A stretch of DNA of 46,132 bases from an uncultured Clostridia bacterium (GTDB taxonomy: Bacteria > Bacillota > Clostridia > Oscillospirales > Acutalibacteraceae), in the NCBI GenBank assembly GCA_937916195.1, contig CALFTO010000077.1, positions 1 to 46,132 on the forward strand. Reading direction: 5' to 3'. A model generated the notes under the pieces. The model made no database searches. It was not told where the DNA came from and saw only the letters and a program-made list of their open reading frames with translations. Shown in pieces: positions 6,732-14,362 of this stretch. A program made the position numbers and the translations under genes. Every line of letters starts with the position of its first letter. The first letter of the stretch is position 1.

Positions 6732-7917
6732 ATTCATCTAAAACCTGATTATTTTCAAATTGCTTTATAGCCTGGTCCATAGACTCAGTTGTAACGTGAA
6801 CATAACGGTCCATCGTTGTTTTGATACTGGCATGGCCGAGTAGCTTTTGCAGCACCTTCGGTTGCATACCTGCCTCGATTGCTCTTGTGGCGTAGGTATG
6901 GCGCAGAGCGTGCATACAAAACCGTTTGATTCCCGCCTCATCACAAAGCTTATAAAGATGTGTGTCGTAGGAACTGTTCTTTGCCGGTTCTCCCGTACGC
7001 CAATTGATAAACACAAGATCTCCCATCACAAGCTGAGAGGTGGCACCTGTTCGCCTATCTATGTATTCAAGTGTTTCTGAAAGCAAGGGAGACTTTTTCC
7101 TATACTCACGGTTATCCCATATCTCTTTCAGAATGTTGTGTGCGCGTTCTGTCAGAGGTATGGTGCGATAGCTTTGCGGTGTCTTGGGCGGTCCTGCTCG
7201 CCAATATCCTTGTTTGTGTCTGTACTCCAAAGTTTTGTTGACGGTAAGCGTGCGCTTCTCAAAATCAATCGCATCCCAAGTAAGTCCTATCAGCTCGCCC
7301 GTTCGCAAACCCGTCTCAAGAATCAAAGCGTATTGATTATAATTATGAGAACGCTTTGCGGCTTCGAGAAAAATCCGTTGCTCTTCACGAGTTAGGAATT
7401 TTATATCGTCCTTCGCCCGAACGGGTTTTGTGTATCGAACACCGTTCATCGGGTGCTTTATGATTAAATCGTTCATCAGTGCCGCTTTCAGCATCGTACC
7501 CATTGCAATATAGGTTTGTCGGATGGTTGAGCCTGCATAGGTTTCATCCATTTGCAGTAAAACCTTTTTGCAGTGCATTGGCTTTACGTTAGCAATTGCC
7601 ATTTTACCGATGACCGGCTGAATATTGAAGGTGTACCGTTCGCGATAGTTTCGCAAGGTGTTCGGTGCGAGATCTCCAACGATATTTTCTATCCAAAATT
7701 CAAACCATTCATCAACCGTGGTTTCGGTCGGAACAAAAATGCCTTCATGCTTATCGGCATACTTACTTTCTTCAATCCAGTTACGAGCTTCGGGAATGGT
7801 AGCGAAATATTTTTCGTGACGATTGCCTAATTTGTCAACAAATCTTGCGCTGTATAAACCATCCTTTCTTTGACGAATGCCTTTACCACATTCCTTACCT
7901 TTTAAATTCTTTCCCAA
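6727..7917 (-). CDS. Tyrosine recombinase/integrase, Tn916 type
   Basis: Site-specific recombinase of 396 residues that would insert and excise the element. An N-terminal arm-binding domain (about 10-50) precedes the SAM-like core-binding domain (about 60-165) and the catalytic domain with Arg205, His336-x-x-Arg339, His362 and the nucleophile Tyr372. The TTG at 7917 is preferred because GGAAAGGAG lies directly upstream; a GTG at 7935 has no ribosome-binding site. The gene sits at the left end of the element with xis upstream in the same direction, and its promoter lies inside a large inverted repeat. It reads out toward ychF. Confidence 0.92.
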   Translation of the reverse strand: MGKNLKGKECGKGIRQRKDGLYSARFVDKLGNRHEKYFATIPEARNWIEESKYADKHEGIFVPTETTVDEWFEFWIENIVGDLAPNTLRNYRERYTFNIQPVIGKMAIANVKPMHCKKVLLQMDETYAGSTIRQTYIAMGTMLKAALMNDLIIKHPMNGVRYTKPVRAKDDIKFLTREEQRIFLEAAKRSHNYNQYALILETGLRTGELIGLTWDAIDFEKRTLTVNKTLEYRHKQGYWRAGPPKTPQSYRTIPLTERAHNILKEIWDNREYRKKSPLLSETLEYIDRRTGATSQLVMGDLVFINWRTGEPAKNSSYDTHLYKLCDEAGIKRFCMHALRHTYATRAIEAGMQPKVLQKLLGHASIKTTMDRYVHVTTESMDQAIKQFENNQVLDES

Positions 7918-7936
7918 TATGTACTCCTTTCCCACT

Positions 7937-7992
7937 GAGAAAAGAGCACACCGCTACACAATAAGTATAACATAAAGTGTGCTTTTTCTCAA
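7937..7992 (-). promoter_or_regulatory. int promoter inside an inverted repeat
   Basis: Minus-strand TTGAGA (7987-7992) and TATACT (7964-7969) have a 17-base spacer. The arms GAGAAAAGAGCACAC (7937-7951) and GTGTGCTTTTTCTC (7977-7990) form an imperfect inverted repeat that encloses the -10 and overlaps the -35. It could be an operator, or an attenuating hairpin on transcripts arriving from xis. Confidence 0.6.
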
Positions 7993-8032
7993 GTGATTAA
8001 ACATTATTTTTATAATTTTTTTGATTGCTGAG

Positions 8033-8239
8033 TTATATCGTCAGTCTTGAACTGATAAACTCTTCAAACTCTTTACGTTTTACCAACTTCTTCTTACCCA
8101 CAAAAAGCACGAACGGACAGTTAGGTTTGCGAAGCATCTCATCAATTTTATTAATTCCAATATTGCTGTACTCGGCGGCTTCGCGTATTGTCAACGCCAA
8201 CTTTTCGTGGATAGGAACCGTTTGAACATTATCTGTCAT
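8033..8239 (-). CDS. xis: Excisionase, Tn916 Xis-like
   Basis: A 68-residue basic winged-helix DNA-bending protein that directs the integrase toward excision. The order VPIHEKLALTIREAAEYSNIG (about 8-28), then a short wing and FVLFVGKKKLVKRKEFEEF near the C-terminus, follows Tn916 Xis closely. AAGGAGG precedes the ATG. It is upstream of int on the same strand with a gap of about 115 bases. Confidence 0.88.
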   Translation of the reverse strand: MTDNVQTVPIHEKLALTIREAAEYSNIGINKIDEMLRKPNCPFVLFVGKKKLVKRKEFEEFISSRLTI

Positions 8240-8370
8240 ACAGTTTTATCCTCCTTCGATGTTTTTTCCGAAAACATTTGTGGATAAAACTTGAGGAATC
8301 TTTTTTTCGACTTTCAAGAAAACATTAACTAATCTTTCCGAGAAAAGTCGGCTGAAAAACAAAAAGAACA

Positions 8371-8650
8371 TCACCGCAGTAAGTGATGTCCCCATAAAAA
8401 ACACAGATATGTAGCAAAATATGTCCCTATAGAAAAGCATTTTCGCAGTATATGGTGATACCCGTTCCATTTGTTAAGTGGAGTAAAGGTGACCCCGATT
8501 AAACTTATCCGGAGTAAAGGATGTCCCCACAGCATTACCATTATCCGCAGTAAAGCGTGATACCGTCTTATGAAGAAGCGTCCGCACTAAATATGTCTCT
8601 ACTTATTAAGGGTAATGCCAAAAAGATGATTTCGCAGAAATACACTCCCC
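8371..8650 (+). repeat. Array of about eight degenerate iteron-like repeats
   Basis: Copies of a motif close to TCCGCAGTAAAGGATGTCCCC start near 8371, 8404, 8442, 8477, 8507, 8542, 8581 and 8631. The core positions are spaced 36, 33, 36, 31, 35, 37 and 50 bases. Best copies are at 8477-8496 and 8507-8528, while the outer ones are degenerate. The layout fits a protein-binding iteron array. Multiple terminal repeats of an IS21-family end are an alternative, but no transposase gene is present. Confidence 0.65.
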
Positions 8651-9590
8651 CTTATAGGGTAATTTTTGATTTACAATAATAATCGTACCTTATACAATGC
8701 TCAGCCGATGGAATGTTTATAAAAATCTAACTTTATCGTTCAAAATCATTAAAAAGCTTTTATTTTCGTTTTTCTATGACCAAAAGATAAAAAACTATAA
8801 AAATGATTTACTGTTCGATATGATTAGAGTTCGAGAGTTTTTTGCGCCTTTCGTTTTTGTATTTTAGACATTTTGAGAGAGCAAAATGATGCTCTGTCTT
8901 TTTCACATTTACCTTCTTTTTTAGTTTTAAGAGCATCATACTTTCAGTTTTAGATGACAAAGAAATTATTTGCATTTTGAGGTTGACAAGAGGGAGAGAA
9001 ATCTGAGCATCACAAAGGGACAGTCATTTTTTATAATCTCCAAATGTAAATCATCGCAAATCGAATCACCTGAAATGACAGTCATTTATTCTCTCGAAAC
9101 GTAAGTGAACCCCTCATTAGAAAACGACAGTTTCCCTATAATTAATCTCCCATTAATCTAAAAATAATCTATGAAGGTCATTTGCAAACGAGTATCATCT
9201 AATCATCCGAAAGAGAAAATCATCATCATTTGCAACCGACAATCATTAAAAAAATATTCCCATAAAATATCGACCTGTGCCCGAAAGGGTGCAGGTCGTT
9301 AATGTTTTCTTGAACTGAACATATATAAAGTTTTTACATTTTCTATAGAAATTTTATAAAGGAAATTTCTTATTACGGCATAAAACTGCGAAAAAATTAA
9401 AAAAATTTATCTTTTTAACCGCAAAATCAAGAAATTACCATCAAAAATTCTTAAATTAGGCAAAAGTTAATGTTTTCTTGAAATGCAAAAACAAGGTCTA
9501 GCAGATTTTATGTGTTGAAAAATTTATTTGTGGCGGTCAAATAAGTTCTCTCAACGACAACGAAAAATTAAAAGAAAGAAGAATGTAATT
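8651..9590. other. Non-coding hub of the element, candidate origin region
   Basis: About 940 AT-rich bases without a credible gene. It holds a 10-bp inverted repeat, ATGATGCTCT (8886-8895) with AGAGCATCAT (8930-8939), plus a third GAGCATCA at 9005-9012. GACAGTCATTT occurs at 9019-9029 and 9077-9087. TCATTTGCAAmCGA occurs at 9178-9191 and 9226-9239. A 17-bp direct repeat GTTAATGTTTTCTTGAA occurs at 9298-9314 and 9466-9482. Together with the iteron-like array to its left, and DNA-binding genes to its right, it is a good candidate for a replication or transfer origin, but no known origin was recognised. Confidence 0.45.
9271..9298 (+). other. Stable hairpin with GAAA tetraloop
   Basis: CGACCTGTGCCC (9271-9282) pairs with GGGTGCAGGTCG (9287-9298) through 12 pairs including two wobbles, closed by a GNRA-type GAAA loop. 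It is followed by the first copy of the 17-bp repeat. It could be a terminator, an origin hairpin or a structured RNA element. Confidence 0.55.
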
Positions 9591-10091
9591 ATGACAACTA
9601 AACATCATTTTGTACTAACAAAAAAGGAACCCGAGTTAATCGCATTTATTACCTCACTCCCAAAAGGTGAGCGCAGTAAAACGGTTGTAACGATTATGAC
9701 CGAGGCATTAGAAGATAGTGTTACTACTATCCCTATGAATTTTAGCATAGAACCAAGCAGCCAAATTTTGCACACGAAATTTTCTCTGCCAGATGATCTG
9801 GTAAAAAAGTTTTGCAAGAAGTTCGGTTGCACCAAGGGAGCTGTTGCTCCCACAATTAAAAGAGTAATTAAAAGGTGTATCGAGAAAAATCTTGTAACGC
9901 AAGCAGAATGGAAGCTCCCATCAGAATCCTTTGATTCAGCATTCCGAAGAATGTTTAAGCGTGACGGGGATAAATACGAGGCTTTGTTAGATGACAAAGA
10001 AAAATACCGGAAAATGCTTAAGGAGCACAAAAGAAGCTTTCTTTTGATGAAAGACACACTTTATATAGAAAGGAAAACTAAAAATGAGTGA
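9591..10091 (+). CDS. Tandem ribbon-helix-helix-like DNA-binding protein A
   Basis: A 166-residue basic protein I do not recognise by name. It appears to hold two units with the pattern of a short strand, a helix ending in SLPKGE or similar, then a second helix (residues about 4-40 and 59-100). This is the ribbon-helix-helix layout of MetJ/Arc/ParR-type DNA-binding proteins. The C-terminal third is charged and helical. The ATG at 9591 is chosen over an upstream frame start because it begins the conserved unit; the ribosome-binding site is only an AAAGAAAGAAG stretch. It overlaps the next gene by 8 bases. A relaxosome accessory, partition or replication role is inferred from the adjoining repeats. 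Confidence 0.6.
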   Translation: MTTKHHFVLTKKEPELIAFITSLPKGERSKTVVTIMTEALEDSVTTIPMNFSIEPSSQILHTKFSLPDDLVKKFCKKFGCTKGAVAPTIKRVIKRCIEKNLVTQAEWKLPSESFDSAFRRMFKRDGDKYEALLDDKEKYRKMLKEHKRSFLLMKDTLYIERKTKNE

Positions 10092-10722
10092 TAGACAAGC
10101 CGTACACATTGAATTTGATAAGTCTGCTTCCGATATAATCTGTTGGATGCAAGCGTTGCCGCCTCGAACGGTCAACCAAACCGTAAACGAAATTTTAAGT
10201 GCAGAAAGCCGTGGCAAAACGGCTCGGATTTTGCACCGATTTTCGTACACAACACAAGCAGAACCGATAGGCTGCCAATTCATTATCCGAGACAAAGACG
10301 CTTTGGCATTCTTGGCGAAAATTCCAAAGAGGAAGAGAAAACAAACAATTATAAACGCTATTCGAAAGCATATACGAAAAAATCAAGAAATGCCGCCCGA
10401 ACCCTTCCGCATAGATGAAAAGGTTTATGAGATTCTGGAAGAATTTATACCCAAGATGGAGCAAAAAGAATGGGAGTATGCCGGGACTCCTGATAAATAT
10501 CGGAAGCTTTGCGATTGTTATACCTTGGCAAAACAAGCAATATATCGCGAGATCCACAACTGCTATCAATTTGTGGACGAAAATCGCGGCGACCTCAACC
10601 TTAAAAATTTAGACTGCGGTAAGATTGTTGATTCCGTGTTCGAATCGGTTTTCGGAACCACCAAAAAAGATACGGTTCAAAACAATAATCAATATATTTT
10701 TAACAACAACTCAAACGAATAA
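10084..10722 (+). CDS. Tandem ribbon-helix-helix-like DNA-binding protein B
   Basis: A 212-residue paralogue of the preceding protein. It again shows two strand-helix-helix units (residues about 6-40, with MQALPPRTVNQTVNEIL, and about 60-100, with LAKIPKRKRKQTIINAIRKH), which resemble RHH domains. It has an additional C-terminal domain ending in an Asn-rich tail. It is translationally coupled to gene A through the 8-base overlap. Both genes read away from the repeat-rich hub, so the two proteins may bind its direct repeats. No confident family name can be given. Confidence 0.6.
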   Translation: MSDRQAVHIEFDKSASDIICWMQALPPRTVNQTVNEILSAESRGKTARILHRFSYTTQAEPIGCQFIIRDKDALAFLAKIPKRKRKQTIINAIRKHIRKNQEMPPEPFRIDEKVYEILEEFIPKMEQKEWEYAGTPDKYRKLCDCYTLAKQAIYREIHNCYQFVDENRGDLNLKNLDCGKIVDSVFESVFGTTKKDTVQNNNQYIFNNNSNE

Positions 10723-10738
10723 AAACGGAGGCAATATT

Positions 10739-11593
10739 ATGAGTAATGAAAATAAAAATAAAACAGAATTAATGGCTATTGAACTGAACAATCTTTTCAG
10801 CAAATTAAGCGCAAAAGAAAAGTTTGTTTTTGAAACTATTGTATCTAACGGTATTTCCGAAGAAAAAGAAGCCAAGGAAATCGCGGCTAACATACCCTTT
10901 GACGAAAATATGAGATTTATCAGTAAGGATACTGCTTGGCGTTCAATAATTACACTTGTTAAAGCGGGAATTTTCGATTTGCAAAGTATTCATACCGGTT
11001 ATCGCACCTTTAATATTTTAAAATTAACCGATATAGGAGCTAAACTGTATCGTCTGCAGTTCAGGAAAGAACCGGCAGTGCAGGAACATATGCGGTTAAG
11101 GAAAGAACATGCCAGTTACTTACATGGATATATGGTTAAGGACGTTGCAACGATCGTTGAGAAAAAAGGCTGGTATACTCACATCTCGACCAATCGAAAA
11201 CAAAATACACTGAAAATTTCTGACGGCAGAACGCTGATACCGGACGTTATTGGAAAAAGCGGAGTAAAATTCGATATGTATGAGGTTGAATGCGGAAATC
11301 ATAATCAAGCTGATTTTAATGATAAATGTAATAAAATAATGGCCGTCAGCCGAAAAATTATTATTGTCGGACAAAACAGGGATATCGTCACGAGAATTCT
11401 TAAACCGCAAGTGGGAAAATGGATTCAAACCGTTGGAAAAGACGTGTTAAAAATGGTCGGTATGAAAGTATATCTATTTGGTATGTCGGACTTAGCAGCA
11501 GGACAAATAACATATTATTATGATATGAAATTGGAAGAACCTATTTGCTGTTTTAAGAAGCCGAGAAAGGAGGAAACGACAGATGAGCAGTAA
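10739..11593 (+). CDS. Winged-helix protein with possible PD-(D/E)xK-like C-terminal domain
   Basis: A 284-residue protein. The N-terminal half (about 20-100) reads as a winged helix-turn-helix that ends in a strand and LTDIGAKLYRL. The C-terminal half (about 120-240) has RTLIPDVIG, then DMYEVECGNHNQADFNDKCNKI, a strand arrangement like restriction-endonuclease-fold domains but without a clear catalytic lysine. The overall plan resembles the replication-relaxation family of Firmicute mobile elements; that assignment is my inference. CGGAGG precedes the ATG at 10739. It follows the two RHH-like genes by 16 bases and overlaps the RemA-like gene by 11. Confidence 0.5.
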   Translation: MSNENKNKTELMAIELNNLFSKLSAKEKFVFETIVSNGISEEKEAKEIAANIPFDENMRFISKDTAWRSIITLVKAGIFDLQSIHTGYRTFNILKLTDIGAKLYRLQFRKEPAVQEHMRLRKEHASYLHGYMVKDVATIVEKKGWYTHISTNRKQNTLKISDGRTLIPDVIGKSGVKFDMYEVECGNHNQADFNDKCNKIMAVSRKIIIVGQNRDIVTRILKPQVGKWIQTVGKDVLKMVGMKVYLFGMSDLAAGQITYYYDMKLEEPICCFKKPRKEETTDEQ

Positions 11594-11876
11594 TTTTATT
11601 AATATTGGCAATAAGGTGTTTATCGATGCAAACAAGGTGAAATTCATTATGTCTGCCGATTCGGATAGGGTGCGAAAGGTTCTTGCCAAGCGAAAACTCA
11701 CAAGAACAAGTGATGAAGTGTTTGACGGAACGTCGGACAAGGAAACCCGTTCTTTGCTTATTTTGGATGACAATTCTTTCTGCATCTCAAGCGTAAACGC
11801 TGCCGTTTTAGTTAAAAGAGCCAAAGGCGATATTGCGGATCTCACCGCAAGTGATGATTATAAAAGTGAATTATAA
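11583..11876 (+). CDS. RemA/DUF370-like DNA-binding protein
   Basis: A 97-residue protein whose sequence follows the RemA (DUF370) pattern: FINIGN, then I-x-A-N-K-V, then an S-x-D-S segment, a helix of about 15 residues, TRSLLILDDNSFCISSVNAAVLVKR at the end. In Bacillus subtilis RemA is a small ring-forming DNA-binding activator of biofilm matrix genes. Here it is the last gene of the element's rightward module and overlaps its predecessor by 11 bases, so a role in element DNA binding or gene control is more likely than matrix control. It has a few extra residues in the central loop compared with chromosomal RemA. Confidence 0.7.
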   Translation: MSSNFINIGNKVFIDANKVKFIMSADSDRVRKVLAKRKLTRTSDEVFDGTSDKETRSLLILDDNSFCISSVNAAVLVKRAKGDIADLTASDDYKSEL

Positions 11877-11926
11877 AATAATTTTAGCAAAAAGCGCAAA
11901 GCTTCGTTGGAACAATCTGAAAAATC

Positions 11927-11954
11927 AGGAGTCCGAGGAAATCCTCGAACTCCT
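11927..11954. terminator. Bidirectional terminator between convergent operons
   Basis: AGGAGTCCGAGGA and TCCTCGAACTCCT pair with a single mismatch around an AA centre. It separates the RemA-like gene from the opposing defence-type operon. Confidence 0.75.
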
Positions 11955-11958
11955 AATT

Positions 11959-14319
11959 TTAATCATCTGCCTGAAAAGAGTATGGTCTTAACTTATATAT
12001 AGAGTCTTCTGATGAAATTATTTGATGTTTCATAATTACAGTAAGTACCACGTATCTTTTCTTTAAAAATTCTACTATTGTTTCTCTTGGAAGAAATACT
12101 CCTTCGTAAACAAATTGTCCATCAGCACGCTGATAGGAATCTGCTTTTTTAGAAATTTCATCTTCCGAAAGCTCTGATATTTCGATTTTTTCAAAAGCAA
12201 AATTAAACTTAAAGCCATTTTCAAGCATAATAAACATATTACCAAGAAGCTGACTTTCGATCTCTTCCATTGAATCACACGCTTGTAAAAATTGTGTTTT
12301 TAGCATTTCGTCACTAATAAAGAAATATGGGATGGTCTTTTTGATGCTCGCCGTTGTATACTTCGGTTTTTGAGCCAATATTTTTCTTATACCATCTTCA
12401 AAGTTGTTATCGTTAACTAAGACTGTTCTTTTGATGGATTTTTTCAGGTCAGAAATAACGCTTTCTTTACAATAACTCGATATAGTATCCTCGAAGTTAA
12501 TTGCTTCTGGCATTTTCTCAAACATAACAGAAAAATATCGGCTTTGGTTCTCGATTGGCAATGTAGGATCAAAACCCCATTCGTTAGTTAGCGTGTTTTC
12601 TATGCTTTTGCGTATTTTTTCAGCAAAAGCATCATTGTTTACTAATTCTGCTTTTGCAACGTTTTCGGATAATTGTTCATAGCGAATAGCGTTAATGAAA
12701 TTAAAGAAGTTGTGATCTCGTTCCTCGTCAATCTTAAATAAAACAAATGCGTCGTCCGAATCACTATAAAACTCAATTATTTTATTCATTTCATTAGAAG
12801 GGGCAAATTCACCACTATCGTTAATGCAATTCTTGCCGAAATCCAACAAATATGGTTTTGCTTCGGAATATGTAGTGCAAAAATCCTCAAAATTAATCCC
12901 GTGAATTTTTTGAGCATTAAACAAATGGGTGAAATACCAACTTGAAAAATAGTAGCCATGCAAAATAACATATTTTGCGCCATTACCATATAAGAAATAT
13001 TCCATAGTTTCCGAGGACCTTGACGCTAACGCAATAAACTGTGCATAGTCAACTTTGAAGGAATTTGCCGCTTTTTGGAACAATTCTTTCCACGAAGTGA
13101 TTTTTGTGTCACCTTCAATACCGGATTCAATTAAAAAATCCGAAATTTTACTTTTTAATTCATTAGGGACGTCCTGATCCGAACAGGAAAGATAATATAA
13201 AAACATGCTCAATACAGCAAAGACGTTCAATGCCGGGGTTTCTTTATCTAAGCAATAATCCGAGCAAGATAATTGATGACGAATTGACTTAATAATAGCA
13301 AAGTCACCGTCTTTGACTGTGCGAGAAACTAATATTATTAAAATATCGGAAATCAAATCGTCCCATTGTTTAGTATCTTTAGAGGTAAACTCTAGACACT
13401 GAAACAATCCACGAATCTTACTAAGCCAAAGTTCTTTAATTGAAGGTAATTCATGAACTCTAAAGAGGACACGAGTTAACAAATGTTTGTTTTTACAAAT
13501 CTCTGTATATGTTTCTTTGCTAATATCAATATGACAAAATATTACATCAAAGACATTTTCAATGAGGCTATCTGCGATGTTTCTTTGTTCGTTTTCGTCA
13601 TATTTAGTTTTAATCTCAAAAGCTAAATCGTGTTGATATTCTAACAACTTTAATATGAGATATTGATTGTATTTATGGTCCAAAGGATCCTTGAAATTAT
13701 TATAAATTTCTTTCAAATTTTTGCGGTAAAGAAGATACCTGACTGCATCCTTCAAATCTTTAGTAGCCTCTTTATTGTTTAAATAGCAAGAGATTACATT
13801 ATCTTTGAGTATATGCAAAAGCGCATCTTCTTTTTTAGACATTATCGGCACTTCTGACCATACAACCTGTATTAGAAAAATAAAGGCAACTAGCAATGTT
13901 CCAATGGCTGCAATTGTTAAATCGAGCATGTAAAATGCCAGATTTAAAGCACATAGAAAAATAGAAATGATAATAACTGCAAGTGTAGAATAATGCTTTG
14001 TTACTCGCAAGCTGTAGAGCTTAGTGATTTTTATTCCGAAAAATTCTTCGTTTTGTAGTGAGATGGCAATGCCTATAATTGAAACAACCAAAGATATTAT
14101 CGAGGTAATAATTTGTGAAGAAACACCTACAACTTCGCTGTATCCATCCGGCCAACTTACAACGCCAAAAATTTTATCCAATATAGAAGCGGCTACGGAT
14201 ATGCCTAAAATCAAACACATTAATATACAAAGAAAGACAAAGTGCCCGTTTCCTGATAACGATACTTTCTTAAGTTTTGGAGTTTTTTTCTTGCCATTGA
14301 GCTTTACTTCACTCTTCAT
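11959..14319 (-). CDS. Large membrane-anchored protein of unknown function
   Basis: A 786-residue protein I do not recognise. A basic N-terminus is followed by about four membrane segments (roughly residues 28-48, 66-88, 108-128 and 132-152). A soluble region of about 630 residues follows that is helical and rich in charged residues, with no visible nuclease, ATPase or protease motif. AAAGGTG precedes the ATG. It is the last gene of the operon, 43 bases after the restriction subunit gene, with its own terminator. Its position suggests a defence accessory or effector that acts at the membrane, but that is inference from context only. Confidence 0.7.
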   Translation of the reverse strand: MKSEVKLNGKKKTPKLKKVSLSGNGHFVFLCILMCLILGISVAASILDKIFGVVSWPDGYSEVVGVSSQIITSIISLVVSIIGIAISLQNEEFFGIKITKLYSLRVTKHYSTLAVIIISIFLCALNLAFYMLDLTIAAIGTLLVAFIFLIQVVWSEVPIMSKKEDALLHILKDNVISCYLNNKEATKDLKDAVRYLLYRKNLKEIYNNFKDPLDHKYNQYLILKLLEYQHDLAFEIKTKYDENEQRNIADSLIENVFDVIFCHIDISKETYTEICKNKHLLTRVLFRVHELPSIKELWLSKIRGLFQCLEFTSKDTKQWDDLISDILIILVSRTVKDGDFAIIKSIRHQLSCSDYCLDKETPALNVFAVLSMFLYYLSCSDQDVPNELKSKISDFLIESGIEGDTKITSWKELFQKAANSFKVDYAQFIALASRSSETMEYFLYGNGAKYVILHGYYFSSWYFTHLFNAQKIHGINFEDFCTTYSEAKPYLLDFGKNCINDSGEFAPSNEMNKIIEFYSDSDDAFVLFKIDEERDHNFFNFINAIRYEQLSENVAKAELVNNDAFAEKIRKSIENTLTNEWGFDPTLPIENQSRYFSVMFEKMPEAINFEDTISSYCKESVISDLKKSIKRTVLVNDNNFEDGIRKILAQKPKYTTASIKKTIPYFFISDEMLKTQFLQACDSMEEIESQLLGNMFIMLENGFKFNFAFEKIEISELSEDEISKKADSYQRADGQFVYEGVFLPRETIVEFLKKRYVVLTVIMKHQIISSEDSIYKLRPYSFQADD

Positions 14320-14362
14320 ACATTCTACACCTTTTGTTGTTTAATTATTGTTAGCGCTTGAT

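Noticed and set aside
8246..8470. A 74-codon hydrophobic open frame upstream of xis on the minus strand
   Set aside because: It has no ribosome-binding site, and part of it is the antisense of the iteron-like repeats. Its hydrophobicity comes from T-rich DNA.
8371..8650. CRISPR array
   Set aside because: The repeats are degenerate, the spacing varies from 31 to 50 bases, and no cas gene is present.
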